A stretch of 64,000 bases of DNA from Eriocheir sinensis (Eukaryota; Arthropoda; Malacostraca; Decapoda; Varunidae): contig NC_066520.1 in NCBI RefSeq assembly GCF_024679095.1, positions 17,865,831-17,929,830 on the forward strand, in the 5' to 3' direction. This document shows positions 1 through 11,325 of the stretch, piece after piece. The position numbers were made by a program, and so were the translations under genes. The notes under the pieces were generated by a model. The model was not told the origin of the DNA. It ran no database searches and saw only the letters and a list, made by a program, of their open reading frames with translations. Every line of letters begins with the position of its first letter. The first letter of the stretch is position 1.

Positions 1-366
1 CAAACATAACCTCCTCTTTCTATTTCCACGCACTGTTTAGTAATCTCGTTGGCGTTGCGTTCTGCCGTGAGAGACATTTCCTACCCTAACAAACATAACC
101 TCCTCTTTCTGCATAGTTCCACGCACTGTTTAGTAATTCCGTTGGTGTTGCGTTCTGCCGTGAGAGACATTTCCTACCCTAACAAACAAAGCCTCCTCTT
201 TCTATATAGTTCCACGCACTGTTTAGTAATTCCGTTGGTGTTGCGTTCTGCCGTGAGAGACATTTCCTACCCTAACAAACAAAGCCTCCTCTTTCTATAT
301 AGTTCCACACCCTGTTTAGTAGTCCCGTTGGAGTTGTGCTTTGCCGTGAGACACATGCACTACCCC
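1..366 (+). repeat. 93-bp tandem repeat, about 3.8 copies
   Basis: The word GTTGCGTTCTGCCGTGAGAG recurs at 54, 147 and 240, with a decayed version at 333, giving an exact 93-bp spacing. The first unit is 4 bp short between 1 and 90, and the last decays after about 350. Because 93 is a multiple of three, the array yields an open frame with a 31-residue repeat (49-510). I regard that frame as a by-product of the period, not as a gene. The array starts before the window. Confidence 0.95.
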
Positions 367-749
367 ACACCCACGCATGCACTCGCCGCCTCAGCACGAC
401 TTCACACGCACCAGCCGACAAACAGGGCCCACCATGTGTCAGTCTTGGCGCTCATCCCCGTCTCTTTGCAGCTCCTCAACGCTCCTCAAGTGGCCCAAAC
501 AGCCAAATGACGCAGTATTAGATTAGATAATAAGTTCAGGCAGGAATGAACCCGTCAGACGCGTCACGGAAGCTGGTATTTACCGTCTCCTCTGCCCACC
601 GCAACTCGCCCCCGGAGGAACCAGCTTTTCTTCCACCTGGGCGCGAGGCAACACCTGTGCTTGCTATCAGTCCTTTCTCACTTCCTCCCTCGCCCACCAC
701 GGGAAAATAAAAGTGTATCCTTATGAGGGAGCGACGATACTAACTTAGG
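367..749. other. unique sequence, no feature recognised
   Basis: Mixed-composition, non-repetitive sequence. I see no splice-bounded frame and no known element here. Confidence 0.6.
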
Positions 750-966
750 GTCGTATTACAAGATATATCGCCGCCCAAGAACACATATTTGACAAGGCTT
801 TCGTAGGAGTTGTGGGCATTTCCAGGGGCAGTTTTATGACCCTGGTGGTGGTGTGAGTCTTCTGCTGTACCATGAACCTGAAGAAACACTCATTAGAACA
901 CGACTGATCCCTTCTTTGACCTTTAGAAATAGGTGATGTGAGAAGCGAGTGTCTTATAATACCATC
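750..966 (+). mobile_element. TIR element family A, copy 1
   Basis: The sequence from about 802 to 966 matches 48155-48320 closely, sharing the words AACACTCATTAGAACA and GACCCTGGTGG. A third copy in the opposite orientation lies at 30719-30952. Ends are weakly inverted: 753-765 against 950-962 match at 11 of 13 positions. No open frame is present, so this is consistent with a non-autonomous DNA transposon. The superfamily is unknown. Confidence 0.65.
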
Positions 967-1347
967 CTAAAGCTCGTATTCTTATTAAATGCATCAGCAC
1001 CTCAGATCGCCTGTTTGAAGAGTCTTACGTGGAAGTATCTGGGATTTCAATGGACTGTTTTGCGGTCCTGGTGATAGTTTTACACGATTTCTGTATCTTG
1101 AACGGGAAAACGACCCAAGAAAACCCGGCTAATCGTCTCTGTGGCTTTGGAAAATAGTCGTAATGGTAGCCCGATACCTTTATAATACGGACCTTAATTA
1201 ATCTCACTTTCATTATGTTTTGGGATGTTCAGGTGAAGGAAGGTAGAGGTAATTAAGAAGCTAAAGGTGTAAAAAGGTGTTTTGAAAGAGTTTTGTTACT
1301 GTAATTTGTCTATTTTGAACTTTTATCATATGTTTGTCTTTTAAAGC

Positions 1348-1350
<3 letters not shown>
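967..1350. other. AT-rich unique sequence
   Basis: No repeat or convincing coding frame seen. Confidence 0.6.

Positions 1351-1399
<49 letters not shown>
1351..1399. repeat. (AC)n microsatellite
   Basis: About 24 uninterrupted CA units. Confidence 0.98.
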
Positions 1400-1401
<2 letters not shown>

Positions 1402-1465
1402 TACGGAACTTTATCACCAGTAAACACAAATAACCTCACCACTCTGCCCTCATTCCTTCTTGCAG

Positions 1466-1580
1466 TCACCTTCACAGTCACCCTGTTACGACACACGAGC
1501 TGCATGGCGCCGCTCGTGTGTAAACAAAGCCTTGAACGGAGCCTTACGGGGAGGGACAGACCAAGAGGAACAGGCGCCAG
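1466..1580 (+). CDS. candidate internal exon, unknown protein
   Basis: A pyrimidine tract ending TTCCTTCTTGCAG precedes 1466, and CGCCAG followed by GTAATG closes the segment at 1580, so both splice sites are plausible. The 115-bp interval is open in two of three frames. One begins SPSQSPCYDTRAAWRR, the other TFTVTLLRHTSCMAP. It is richer in G+C than its flanks. I recognise no domain and cannot choose the frame. It may be chance, since such sites are frequent in pyrimidine-rich DNA. Confidence 0.28.
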
Positions 1581-1715
1581 GTAATGTCATGCTAACGTCG
1601 CCTCCGAGGGTACCGACTGAGGCCTGGGACGGGAGTAAAAGAAGTCATTTGCACCTCACGTCTCCGGCCTTCAACTCGTCTTGAAAGGCAACGCGGCGGG
1701 TACAGCAGGGGAGGT

Positions 1716-1716
<1 letters not shown>

Positions 1717-1770
<54 letters not shown>

Positions 1771-1853
1771 GTGGTTTGTTTTTCCTGTTTGTGTTCTCGT
1801 GTGTGTTGATTAGCATATTTGATTAGTGCATTGTATAGGTGGTGTTGTTGTTG

Positions 1854-1885
<32 letters not shown>

Positions 1886-1886
1886 G
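1717..1886. repeat. (GT)n followed by (GTT)n/(GGT)n
   Basis: A GT run at 1717-1768 is followed after 70 bp by GTT units grading into GGT units at 1838-1886. Confidence 0.97.
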
Positions 1887-1937
1887 TTACATAATGACTT
1901 TGGTGGTGATTGTGGTGAGTTACTAGAAATTGTGGTT

Positions 1938-2056
1938 GTTATTATTGGTATTATTACTATCATTATTATTATTGATGTTATTGTTTACTGCAGCTGCTCC
2001 TTATAATATTACTGCTTCTATTTCCTACTCCTCCTTTTCCCTTTTGTCATTACTAC

Positions 2057-2102
<46 letters not shown>
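1938..2102. repeat. imperfect (TTA)n and (CA)n microsatellites
   Basis: Degenerate TTA/TTG triplets lie at 1938-1983 and a clean CA run at 2062-2102. Confidence 0.95.
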
Positions 2103-2104
<2 letters not shown>

Positions 2105-2564
2105 TTTACCGCACTGCATAATCTCTCAAAATAACTTCAGGATTCTAAACTCTTGACATGCCAGAAACTCTCAAGCAAAAACTATAGAATGCAGAAGCAC
2201 GCCTCCTCTCTGTCCTCCGCCCACGAGACAGACAAAGGAAAAACGACTGTGAATGTGATGTGGCATTTCCAAAGGATCGGACACGCATAATAGAGGATCT
2301 GATTTGTATGAGAAAGGGATTGGGTTGGATACAATGGTGAGTGATAGAGTTTATGATTTACAGGAATATTGAGTTATAGTGAATGATAAAATGATTCTCT
2401 AGAAGTTCTTATGTTTACACTTGTTATATTTATGATTTCTATAAGCATTTTGTTGTCTTATTAAAAGGTAAATGATTAACAAACGCTTTTAAAAGGTATT
2501 ACGTAATTTTGTTTGCATGGAAATTAAAGTTAAACCAGTTTCTCTTATACATCCCGGTTTTTTG
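2103..2564. other. AT-rich unique sequence
   Basis: No feature recognised. Confidence 0.6.
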
Positions 2565-2705
2565 TGTGTAGTAGTAGTAATAGTAGCAGTAGTGGTAATA
2601 GTAGTAGTAGGAAAAGGGGGAAGAGAAGGAGCGGGAGATGAGGCAGTATTAGTAAAAGCTGCAGTAATATTATAAGTAGCAGCGTGTGTGTGTATGTGTG
2701 TGTGT
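2565..2705. repeat. interrupted (AGT)n and short (GT)n
   Basis: AGT triplets with substitutions at 2565-2612, a purine patch, then a GT run at 2684-2705. Confidence 0.9.
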
Positions 2706-2839
2706 CACCTGAGAGCACCTGGGCATCATTAGGACATCAGATGGGGCAGCAAGGTGTCAGGTAGAGGAAGAGACAGAGCCATTAAGGGGAGACTCAAGTA
2801 ACGGAGTCAAAGTCACACCACGGCCTGGCTACCCTCAAG

Positions 2840-2981
2840 GCCGCGGCCCTCCCCTCCTCCCCTTCTCCTCCTTCTCTTTCCTCCTCCTCCCTTCCTCCTC
2901 CATCCCTCCTCGGGCGTTCTTCCGCGTGGGGGCGGTGAAGGGCGGGGGTCGTGGGCGTGGCGCAGTTTGGACACAGACACA

Positions 2982-3064
<83 letters not shown>
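2840..3064. repeat. pyrimidine tract and long (CA)n
   Basis: CCT-rich sequence at about 2848-2918, a short G-rich gap, then CA units that are uninterrupted from 2983 to 3064 (82 bp). Confidence 0.97.
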
Positions 3065-3066
<2 letters not shown>

Positions 3067-3456
3067 TAATTAATAGGCCGTGAACAATGCACTTTAACAT
3101 GAAGAAAAAAAACACAATGGCGTATAGATATCTTAGGAACAATTGATCTCAGACTGGAGGCCAAACATTATTATCTTCCCTTCAATAATCATGAGCAAAG
3201 ACAATAGAAGGGAAGGTTTTTATACGCACTTTTACCTTTTCTCCGTGATGGAAATTTTGAAACATATCTCTTTTTGTGTCCGTCTGTCTGCGTCTATTAT
3301 CTGCCTGTGTATCTGTCTCTGTCTCTCTCCCTCTCTCTCTCTTCACCCCGCTGCGTCCACTACAATCTGGGCGGCAGTGGGCGTGTCCGTGGGCGCGGGC
3401 GTGAAGGACGTTAGGGAGGGATGGCGAGGTGTTATGGCGCCAAGAGAGCCCGACGG
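3065..3456. other. unique sequence
   Basis: Contains a short CT run at 3319-3341 and a G+C-rich patch at 3350-3450. No gene recognised. Confidence 0.55.
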
Positions 3457-3866
3457 AGAGAATGGATGAAGGAGGAGAAGGAGAGATAGAAGAGGGAAAA
3501 GCAGAAGAGGAAAAGGAGAAGTAGAAGTAGGTAAAAAGAGTAGGAGAATTGAAAAAAAGAAAGGAAAAGGAGGAGAAAGAAGTAGGTTAGAGAAGGAGGA
3601 GGAGAAGAAGAGAGTGGATAAAGGAAAAGGAGGAGGAGAAAATGAATAGAGAAAAGAAAAGGAAAAGCAGTAGAAGAAGAAGGTAAGAGAAGAAGAACTG
3701 AAAGAAGGAGGAGAAGAGAGTGTATAAAGGAATAAGAGGAAAATAGAGACAAGAAGAGGAAAAAGAGAAGAAGAAGAAACAGGCAAAAAGAGGAGAAACA
3801 GGAGGAGAGAGTGGGTGGATAAAAGAGGAAGAGGAAGAGGAGGAGGAGGAGGAGAAAGGAGGACAA
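3457..3866 (+). repeat. polypurine tract (GGA/GAA mosaic)
   Basis: About 400 bp with very few pyrimidines on the plus strand, built of imperfect AGGAGAAG-type units. The long frames on the other strand are Ser/Leu/Phe low complexity from this composition. Confidence 0.93.
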
Positions 3867-4187
3867 AGTAAAAACCAGGAAAGTAACTTAATTTGCGTTT
3901 TTGTCATTATTTTTTTCCCTTGCGATAGTTTCTCTCTTACACAGTCATCATTATCATTATTTTCTCATTATTATCATGTTTATTTTTGTTTTCTTGTGAC
4001 CAACTTTCATTGTGCTTTGCTTGTTTGTGGTTCTCTGTCCGTCTCTCTGTCTGTCTGTCTGTCTCTCTTTGGCTGCCCTTTCCTTTATCTCCATTTCTGA
4101 CCTCTCATATTTTCCTCCATTTCATTCTTCCTTTCACGCCCTTTTCCTCCCTTTTTTTCCCTCCCTCCATTCTTTCCTCTCGGTCTT

Positions 4188-4189
<2 letters not shown>
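3867..4189. other. T-rich sequence with (GTCT)n
   Basis: Holds TTA triplets around 3950-3975 and a GTCT tetranucleotide patch at 4042-4068. No gene. Confidence 0.7.
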
Positions 4190-4271
<82 letters not shown>

Positions 4272-4325
4272 CGTCTTGAAGTTTCCAAAATTTCTCCAGA
4301 ACTTTTCACGTAAATTAAATCGGTT

Positions 4326-4372
<47 letters not shown>
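4190..4372. repeat. (CT)40 and (GA)22 inverted pair
   Basis: CT units at 4190-4269 and GA units at 4329-4372 are separated by 59 bp. They are complementary, so one strand could fold into a hairpin. Confidence 0.97.
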
Positions 4373-4375
<3 letters not shown>

Positions 4376-4507
4376 TTGATTAGATTGTGGTTCCAGTTGA
4401 CGCGTATTCTCACCACCAATGTCACCACCACCACCAACCCACCAATGCCATCACCACCTCCGTCACGCCTAGCACTCTTGTCACACTGCTTGTTATCCCT
4501 GTACAGT

Positions 4508-4568
4508 TACACGTTACACACACGCACACACACACATAACCCCCCCACTCACACACACACACACACAT
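4508..4568. repeat. imperfect (CA)n
   Basis: CA units interrupted by ATAACCCCCCC. Confidence 0.93.
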
Positions 4569-4792
4569 AAACAATCCCTCCACACCCGACCCACACCTAC
4601 AAACCCACTGTATTTATGTGTATGCTATCATGAGGTCACCTTGGTTAGAGCGTATCTTACCTGGAAGCCTAACTGGACAGGTATAGAGGTAGGCAGGTAA
4701 GTCTAGAGGAGGGAGGAGTTCATTCTACACAAAGGCAACCGAGACAGTACACACCGCAGCCCAGAGATACGTGAGAATGAAAATGCTGCTGT

Positions 4793-5130
4793 TGTTTAAG
4801 TAAAAATGCCGTTGTCGAAAGTAAAAATGCCATTGTCGTAAGTATAAATGCTGCTGTCGTAAGTAAAAATGCTGTTGTCGTAAGTAAAAATGCTGTTGTC
4901 GTAAGTAAAAATGCTGTTGTCGTAAGTAAAAATGCTGTTGTCGTAAGTAAAAATGCCATTGTCGTAAGTAAAAATGCTGTTGTCGTAAGTAAAAATGCTG
5001 TTGTCGTAAGTAAAAATGCTGTTGTCGTAAGTAAAGATGCCGTTGTCGTAAGTAAAAATGCTGTTGTCGTAAGTAAAAATGCCGTTGTCGTAAGTAAAGA
5101 TGCCGTTGTCGTAAGTAAAAATGCTGTTAT
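4793..5130. repeat. 21-bp minisatellite, about 16 copies
   Basis: The unit GTAAGTAAAAATGCTGTTGTC repeats head to tail (21 bp). Units differ mainly at one or two positions (GCTGTT, GCCGTT, GCCATT); only the first few are more diverged. On the minus strand it reads as a seven-residue AFLLTTT repeat, which I take as incidental. Each unit carries GTAAGT, the core of a consensus splice donor. Confidence 0.96.
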
Positions 5131-5209
5131 AAAAATCCCGGTTAAAACAGCACCTCTAAAGCATTTATCAGCGGCTATTAGAAGAGAACACCACTACAAA
5201 GACCTCACC

Positions 5210-5258
<49 letters not shown>
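5210..5258. repeat. (CA)n microsatellite
   Basis: About 24 CA units, uninterrupted. Confidence 0.98.
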
Positions 5259-5262
<4 letters not shown>

Positions 5263-5360
5263 TACAAACCGTATCACTCCCACACATCGACCACAGAACG
5301 GGATTATTATAAGCTTCCCCGACATATATATCTATACGCATACATATAGACCGTTCTTTT

Positions 5361-5362
<2 letters not shown>

Positions 5363-5426
<64 letters not shown>
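5363..5426. repeat. (CT)n microsatellite
   Basis: About 32 CT units, uninterrupted. Confidence 0.98.
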
Positions 5427-5430
<4 letters not shown>

Positions 5431-6226
5431 CAAAAAACAAACGAAGAAGCGAACCCAGCAAGGACGACAGCTTTAAACACACACACACACACATACACAC
5501 ACACAAAAAAAACATAGTGCGCATCTTTGCCAAAAAAAAAAAAAAAACAAGAAAAAAACACATGTGACACTCCCAACAGCATCACACAACACACATTCCC
5601 CCACAGCAACACAACGCAACACAAACGGGCCGGCGAGACAATGCACTTATCACAACACAAGCTTCTGAGATTTGTAACATTACGATGCTTTGGATAATGG
5701 CAGAAGGGATCACAGGTCGGGGCAAGGGAAGATTGGTGGGTGTAAGGTAAGGCGGGTGTGTTTGTAGTTATATAGAGGTTGAATTAGGGAAGATGATGTT
5801 ATGTTCTTAAGAAAACATATAGAGAGAGATTAGAGGGAGAGACGGTCCCAACTTCATGTATTAGTGTTCTGTATATTCATCAGTGGGAAAGGCCCTCCTC
5901 TTCCTCCTCCTCCTCCTCCTCTTCCTTCTTCCTGTCACTCCAAACACATCCATCACCTCTCGCATCCCTTAAAAGCAATGGTGGAACTTGCTTTGTTTTC
6001 TTTTCCTTCTCTCTTTTCCTTATTATTTTTCCTCTTATTATTTTCTTTCTTTCTTTCTTCCGCTAATGATGAAGGATTACCTGTAACACTCACCCACACG
6101 CACGGACACGCTAACACATCTTATATATAATGAAAACGCAGCCACGATTAATCACAAGAAATTCACACACTCACTGCCACTCGTGTATATAAATAACCTT
6201 ACAATATATAATCCACACTCAAAATC
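5427..6226. other. gene-free stretch with minor simple repeats
   Basis: Contains imperfect CA at 5477-5507, an A-run near 5534, TCC triplets at 5896-5922 and CTTT units near 6042-6060. Nothing else seen. Confidence 0.7.
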
Positions 6227-6296
6227 AATGTTCGCACTAGTGAAACAACGCTAGAAAATCAAAAATTAATGTTCGCACTAGTAACACAACGCTAGA
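6227..6296 (+). repeat. 41-bp direct duplication
   Basis: AATGTTCGCACTAGT occurs at 6227 and 6268, each followed by an ACAACGCTAGA block. Confidence 0.9.
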
Positions 6297-6309
6297 TGAT
6301 GTTTATGTG

Positions 6310-6620
6310 TTTTTCTGAGGTCTGGCCGAAGGGGAAAACACACGCGTACACGGGAAGCGAGAGTCAGTAGGTACACGGGCACTGAGAGGCACAGGGGGAG
6401 CAGGCGGGCACTGAGGGGGCGGGGGCGGACCGACCAGCGGAACCCACCGATCCAGCGAGCGACCCACAGCGGACTGAGGCGAGAGGCCGGCAAGGCTGCT
6501 GGACCCTCGTGGTGGTGGTGGTGGCAGTGGTGCGGGTGGTGGTGATGTCAGCTGGACGGACCCACCATCTCCACCACCACCACCACTGCCACAACCTGCC
6601 ACCTATGTCTCCCTCCACCC
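6310..6620 (-). other. GC-rich island, possible exon or promoter
   Basis: About 300 bp of G+C-rich, CpG-containing sequence in an otherwise A+T- or simple-repeat-rich setting. GGT triplets near 6510-6545 are complementary to ACC triplets near 6565-6605. On the minus strand all three frames stay open for long stretches; one is proline-rich and reads SLAGLSPQSAVGRSLDRW in its middle. It could be a first exon or promoter region. I cannot decide, and no domain is recognised. Confidence 0.3.
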
Positions 6621-6730
6621 TCCAACCACTACCAATACCGCTTACTTTGCTACAGTTATCTAAATTAAGGTGAATAGCAAAATTGTATGACCTTGTAACT
6701 AATTAATTCATAGGTGTAAATGTCTCTATC

Positions 6731-7096
<366 letters not shown>

Positions 7097-7358
7097 ACCA
7101 GTGTCACCAAATTTAATATATCTCTCCAGCATCACCAGTAGCACCACCACAATCACCACAATTACAGGAGCCCCTCACACCTTGCTTCCCACACTCTCGC
7201 GTCTCGGCAGCCACTTCCTTCCTGGCCGTGACACCCCCGATGCCTCACATCCCGCTCGGCGCCAGTTAAGTCAACACGAGGCGAGCAGCGCACGCGTCCC
7301 CCGTTTGTGCTGCGTGTGTGTGTGAGGCAGGGGCACCCCAAGCAACGGAACCAGGAAG

Positions 7359-7389
<31 letters not shown>

Positions 7390-7504
7390 ACACAGCGCTT
7401 TCTGACTAACTAATAATTTAAGCTCGTGACTAATCAATTATCTAATGAACGAAAGAAAGTAATGATATATTGGCTGTCTGACTAATTAGCAACCTGAAGG
7501 CGAA
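7097..7504. other. unique sequence with short (CA)n
   Basis: A CA run lies at 7361-7383. The 7180-7315 part is C-rich with several CpGs. No gene recognised. Confidence 0.55.
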
Positions 7505-7819
7505 GGAGGAGGAGGAGGAGGAGGAGGAGGAGGAGGAAGTCAGACAGAAAGGAGAATATTACTCTGCGTTTTTAATATTATGTTTTATTTCTGACACTTT
7601 CTTATTTTTATTTCATTATTATTATCGTATTCTTCTTTTTATTATTTTTATTTTTATTTTTATTCTTATTATCAGTTCCTTTCCTCTAACCCACTTTCTT
7701 TCTTCCATGCGCAGTTGGCTTCTGGTTTTACGTCTGTCTGTCTGTCTGTACCTGTCTGTTTGTCTGTCAATTTATTCTCGATTTTGACAACAGCTTTCCA
7801 TGGACTGTATATATATATA
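7505..7819. repeat. (GGA)n, T-rich and GTCT repeats
   Basis: GGA triplets at 7505-7538, T/A-rich TTTA-like sequence at 7560-7680, GTCT units at 7731-7770. Confidence 0.85.
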
Positions 7820-7915
7820 TTTTTTACAGCAGAGGAGACAGTTCAAGGGCGTAAAAAAAAAAAAAAAAACAGAAAACAATAATGAAAAAAAAAGCCCGCT
7901 ACTTACTGCTTCCTT
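7820..7915 (+). mobile_element. SINE-like family S, copy 1
   Basis: Carries the family core: TTTTTACAGC, then CAGTTCAAGGGCGTAAAAAA, an A-rich middle, then AAAGCCCGCTACTTACTGCT. The same order recurs in up to seven other places on both strands (11880, 12761, 13144, 18951, 34200, 54682, 57024). No coding capacity. The family's true class is not settled by the sequence. Confidence 0.75.
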
Positions 7916-8091
7916 AACTCATCACTATAATCTTTTCATCATCTTCAGGGGAGCACTTTACAACCCTCACCACCAGCACCAACATCCTCCCACCTACTGC
8001 ATTTTATCGCCGCTAAACTACTGGGAGCTGCCGTTTAGAACCGATCTCACGTACAACGATCTCCGGCCCCTTCCCCCCTTGATTATTTCGC

Positions 8092-8318
8092 CTAATTGAG
8101 TAATGCCGAAGGATCACCCATTATCTTCTCCTCATCGTTACACTCCCAATCATTCACACTCACCACAAACCTCAAATTGCCGCCATTCACATCACTGAGG
8201 AGTTGTTCTTTATCGTTGTTTGTGTACCGAACGACGATTTCCGGTTGCAGAGGCTTGTTCACCGACTTGAGTTCGATCGCTGATTTTGGGACTTCGAAGG
8301 TGACGCGGGGAGGTAAGA
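8092..8318 (-). CDS. candidate 3'-terminal exon, unknown protein
   Basis: On the minus strand a frame ending in TAG at 8094-8092 reads like real protein for about 70 residues, with balanced composition. Segments include PKSAIELKSVNKPLQPEIVV, RYTNNDKEQLL and VNGGNLRFVVSVNDWECN. Just upstream on the minus strand is a long pyrimidine tract (about 8320-8480) that could serve as a splice acceptor tract; possible AG sites are CTTCGAAG and AAATCAG. I recognise no family. This is one of the most protein-like frames in the window, but a processed or broken gene is also possible. Confidence 0.42.
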
Positions 8319-8905
8319 GGAGGATGGATAGGAGGAAGGAAGAGAAGAAGGAGGTGAAGGTGGAGGAATACCATGACGAAAGAAGAGGAATAGGAAGTGG
8401 AGAGGAAGGCATAGCAGGACGAAAAATGAGGAGCTGGAGGTGGAGTGGAAGGTATGGCAGGGTAGAGTTAGCAGGAACCAATAGGAGAAAGAAAAAAAAA
8501 AGGAGGAAGAATCAGATGAAGGAAAAGAAGAGGGAATAAAGGAAGGTATAGCTGGGTAAGGTTAACAAGAGCAGAAAGGAGGAAGAAGAAAAGAAGGAGA
8601 AGCAGGAGGAGGTATCAGGAACCGAAGAAATGGGGAAAAAGAAGCAGGTAGCAGAAACCAGAAGAGGAAGAAGAAAAGAAAAGAAGGGGAAGGAGGAGAA
8701 GGAGGTGGCAGGAACCGAAGAAAAGGAGAAAAAGAAGCAGGTAGCAGGAACCAAAAGAGGAAGAAGAAAATAAAAGAAGGGGAAGGAGGAGAAGGAGATA
8801 GCAGGAATCGATAGTGAAAGAAGAAAAGATGAAGGAGGAGAAAGTAGCAGAAACCGATAGAGAAAGAAAAGAAGAAAAGAGAAAAGGAGGAGGAGGAGGA
8901 TCAAG
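8319..8905 (+). repeat. polypurine tract with internal ~100-bp repeat
   Basis: A/G-rich on the plus strand. From about 8640 a unit of about 100 bp repeats, marked by GCAGGTAGCAG and AGAAGGGGAAGGAGGAGAAG. Confidence 0.92.
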
Positions 8906-9300
<395 letters not shown>

Positions 9301-9531
9301 ACCCCCAAGGCTCTCTCTCCGTCTCCAGGGCTAGTCAGCAAGCATGGATGGAGCGTTGCACTCTAACCTAACCTTGAGAAAACGCTGGGCAGAAGGAATG
9401 CGAGTGGAATCTGAATCTACGTCTTGCCGAAGGTTGCGGAATGCTGGCGCGAACGGTAAAGGTGTCTCGGGTTAGGGTAGGTTAGGAATACTTGCTTTTT
9501 TTTTTTTACTTCTTATTTGGTTCAGGTTTCA

Positions 9532-9990
9532 CTCCGGCTAGGTCTATTATTTCTTCTTTTTTTGGCCTGAGGATTTCAAGCTCATCAGGTTTTCAGTATT
9601 CGGTGAGTGAAGTCAGTGTCTGATACGAAGGGTTTTAGATCGACTTTCCTCCGTGATGGGGAGTGGAAGCGCACTGACTAGGTCTATTGTTTTATCAAGC
9701 TCATCAGGTATTCAGTATTCAGTGCATGTAGTGAGTGTCTGATACAAAGGGTTTTAGTTCGACTGATTTTCCTTTTCGTTCTCCTCTTCCTTGTCTTGTT
9801 TCGTGATGGGGAATGGAAGCGCACTGACTAGGTCTATTGTTTTATAAAGCTCATCAGGTATTCAGTATTCGGTGCATGTAGTGAGTGTCTGATACGAAGG
9901 GTTTTAGACCAAGATTGATTTTCCTTTTTGTTCTCCCCTTCCTTCTTTTGTTTCGTGATGGGGAATGGAAGCGCACTGACTAGGCCTATT
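9532..9990 (+). repeat. ~150-bp tandem repeat, 3 copies
   Basis: GGAAGCGCACTGACTAGG occurs around 9669, 9819 and 9971 (spacings 150 and 152). Each unit also carries AGCTCATCAGG, TCAGTATTC and GAGTGTCTGATAC. The first unit lacks a pyrimidine-rich stretch found in the other two. Confidence 0.94.
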
Positions 9991-10361
9991 GTTTTATGGC
10001 TAACGAATCAAATCACAAAATTTATTCGGTACACTGTATTATACGAAGGATTAGAATAGATTGAACCTCCTTTTCCTCTTCCTATATTTTGCAGAGTATG
10101 AAAGCCAAGCGAAAGACAGAGACTCAAGTTGTTAGAGTTTTAATATTGTCTGGAAGATAATATTATGCAGAGACGAAGAATCAGCGACATGAAACTAATC
10201 AGACTGGTGGAGCAAAAAACGGTTGCTGCCTGACGTTGAGTGACAGACATTACGATACAGTTAAAGATACGGTTAGGGAAGAAGTTACTGGGACATAAGA
10301 ATTGGGTAGCTATAAAAAGGGTAGGAAAGATGCAGTGAACCCGGGCATGATAAAATATGTG
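9991..10361. other. unique sequence
   Basis: No feature recognised. Confidence 0.6.
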
Positions 10362-10379
10362 ATAGATAGATAGATAGAT

Positions 10380-10426
<47 letters not shown>
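10362..10426. repeat. (GATA)n grading into (GA)n
   Basis: GATA units at 10362-10386, then GA to 10426. Confidence 0.96.
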
Positions 10427-10430
<4 letters not shown>

Positions 10431-10540
10431 AAAATCAGGGTAGAGGAAAAGAAGATGATCGTGTAATTGAAACTCATCAACACGTTTCTCTTCCTTATCA
10501 CGCACTCAAACTTTCTTTCCTCATGCCACCATCAAGATCA

Positions 10541-10712
10541 CATCCTCCTCCTCCTTCTCCTCCTCCTCCTCCTCCTCCTCTTCTTCCTCCCCCTCCTCCT
10601 CCTCCTCCTCTTCTTCCTCCTCCTCTTTCAGCAGGTTGCATATTAGCTCTATTTTTACCGTCTCGATATCACTCAATTTCTCTTTTGTTCTTTTACACTA
10701 AATATAACGAGA

Positions 10713-10779
<67 letters not shown>
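10541..10779. repeat. (CCT)n and (CT)n
   Basis: CCT triplets with TTC interruptions at 10541-10625, unique DNA, then CT units at 10713-10779. Confidence 0.95.
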
Positions 10780-10783
<4 letters not shown>

Positions 10784-10854
10784 CGTCACGTTTTGTCCAT
10801 GTCCGTTACTAAATTGCGTCACGTGGAACAAATTACGAAGGTGGGCCCAGGATC

Positions 10855-11250
10855 ACTACTACTTCTACTACTACTTCTTCTACTACTACCACTACTACTA
10901 CTACTACTACCACCTCTACTACTACTACCTCTACTGCTACTACTTCTACTACTAAAGACTGCAATAGGTAGAGTCGGAAGAGTAAAAATGCTTAGAATAC
11001 CATTAACTTTTGATGTGGTATTGATTTGCTTGTATAACTCTAATATATTCCTACCCGCTCTTGACAGCACTGGAAACACACACTACTACTATTACTACTA
11101 CTACTTCTACTACTTAAGACAGTGCAAAAGGTAGAGTCGGAAGAGTGAAAATGCTTAGAATACCTTTAACTTTCTATGTGATATTGATTTGCTTGTAGTC
11201 TATAACTTTAATATATTCCTTCCCGCTCCTGACAATACTGGAAACACATT
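10855..11250 (+). repeat. (ACT)n plus 163-bp duplication
   Basis: Interrupted ACT triplets at 10855-10957 and again at 11082-11115 each precede a diverged copy of the same unit. GGTAGAGTCGGAAGAGT is at 10967 and 11130, so microsatellite and flank duplicated together. Confidence 0.93.
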
Positions 11251-11325
11251 TGCAATAGTTAACAGGGCGTCGTGGAACTGGATATGTCTCCCCTAAAACA
11301 TAGAGCGCTTCAGAAAACTTTCTTT

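Noticed and set aside
49..510. 153-codon frame with a 31-residue repeat
   Set aside because: Its repeat is the 93-bp tandem unit, and the frame loses structure beyond the array. No homologous motif recognised.
4720..4959. Threonine/leucine repeat protein from the 21-bp array
   Set aside because: A 21-bp period gives a seven-residue repeat automatically.
4793..5130. CRISPR array
   Set aside because: Units are contiguous without distinct spacers, there are no cas genes, and the DNA looks animal.
7800..8099. 99-codon plus-strand frame
   Set aside because: It starts inside the SINE-like element and overlaps its A-rich middle, so it is not a credible gene.
9470..9490. Interstitial telomere (TTAGG)n
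   Set aside because: Only one or two units of GGTTAGG-like sequence occur here and at 12936, 15706 and 51125, too few to be telomeric.
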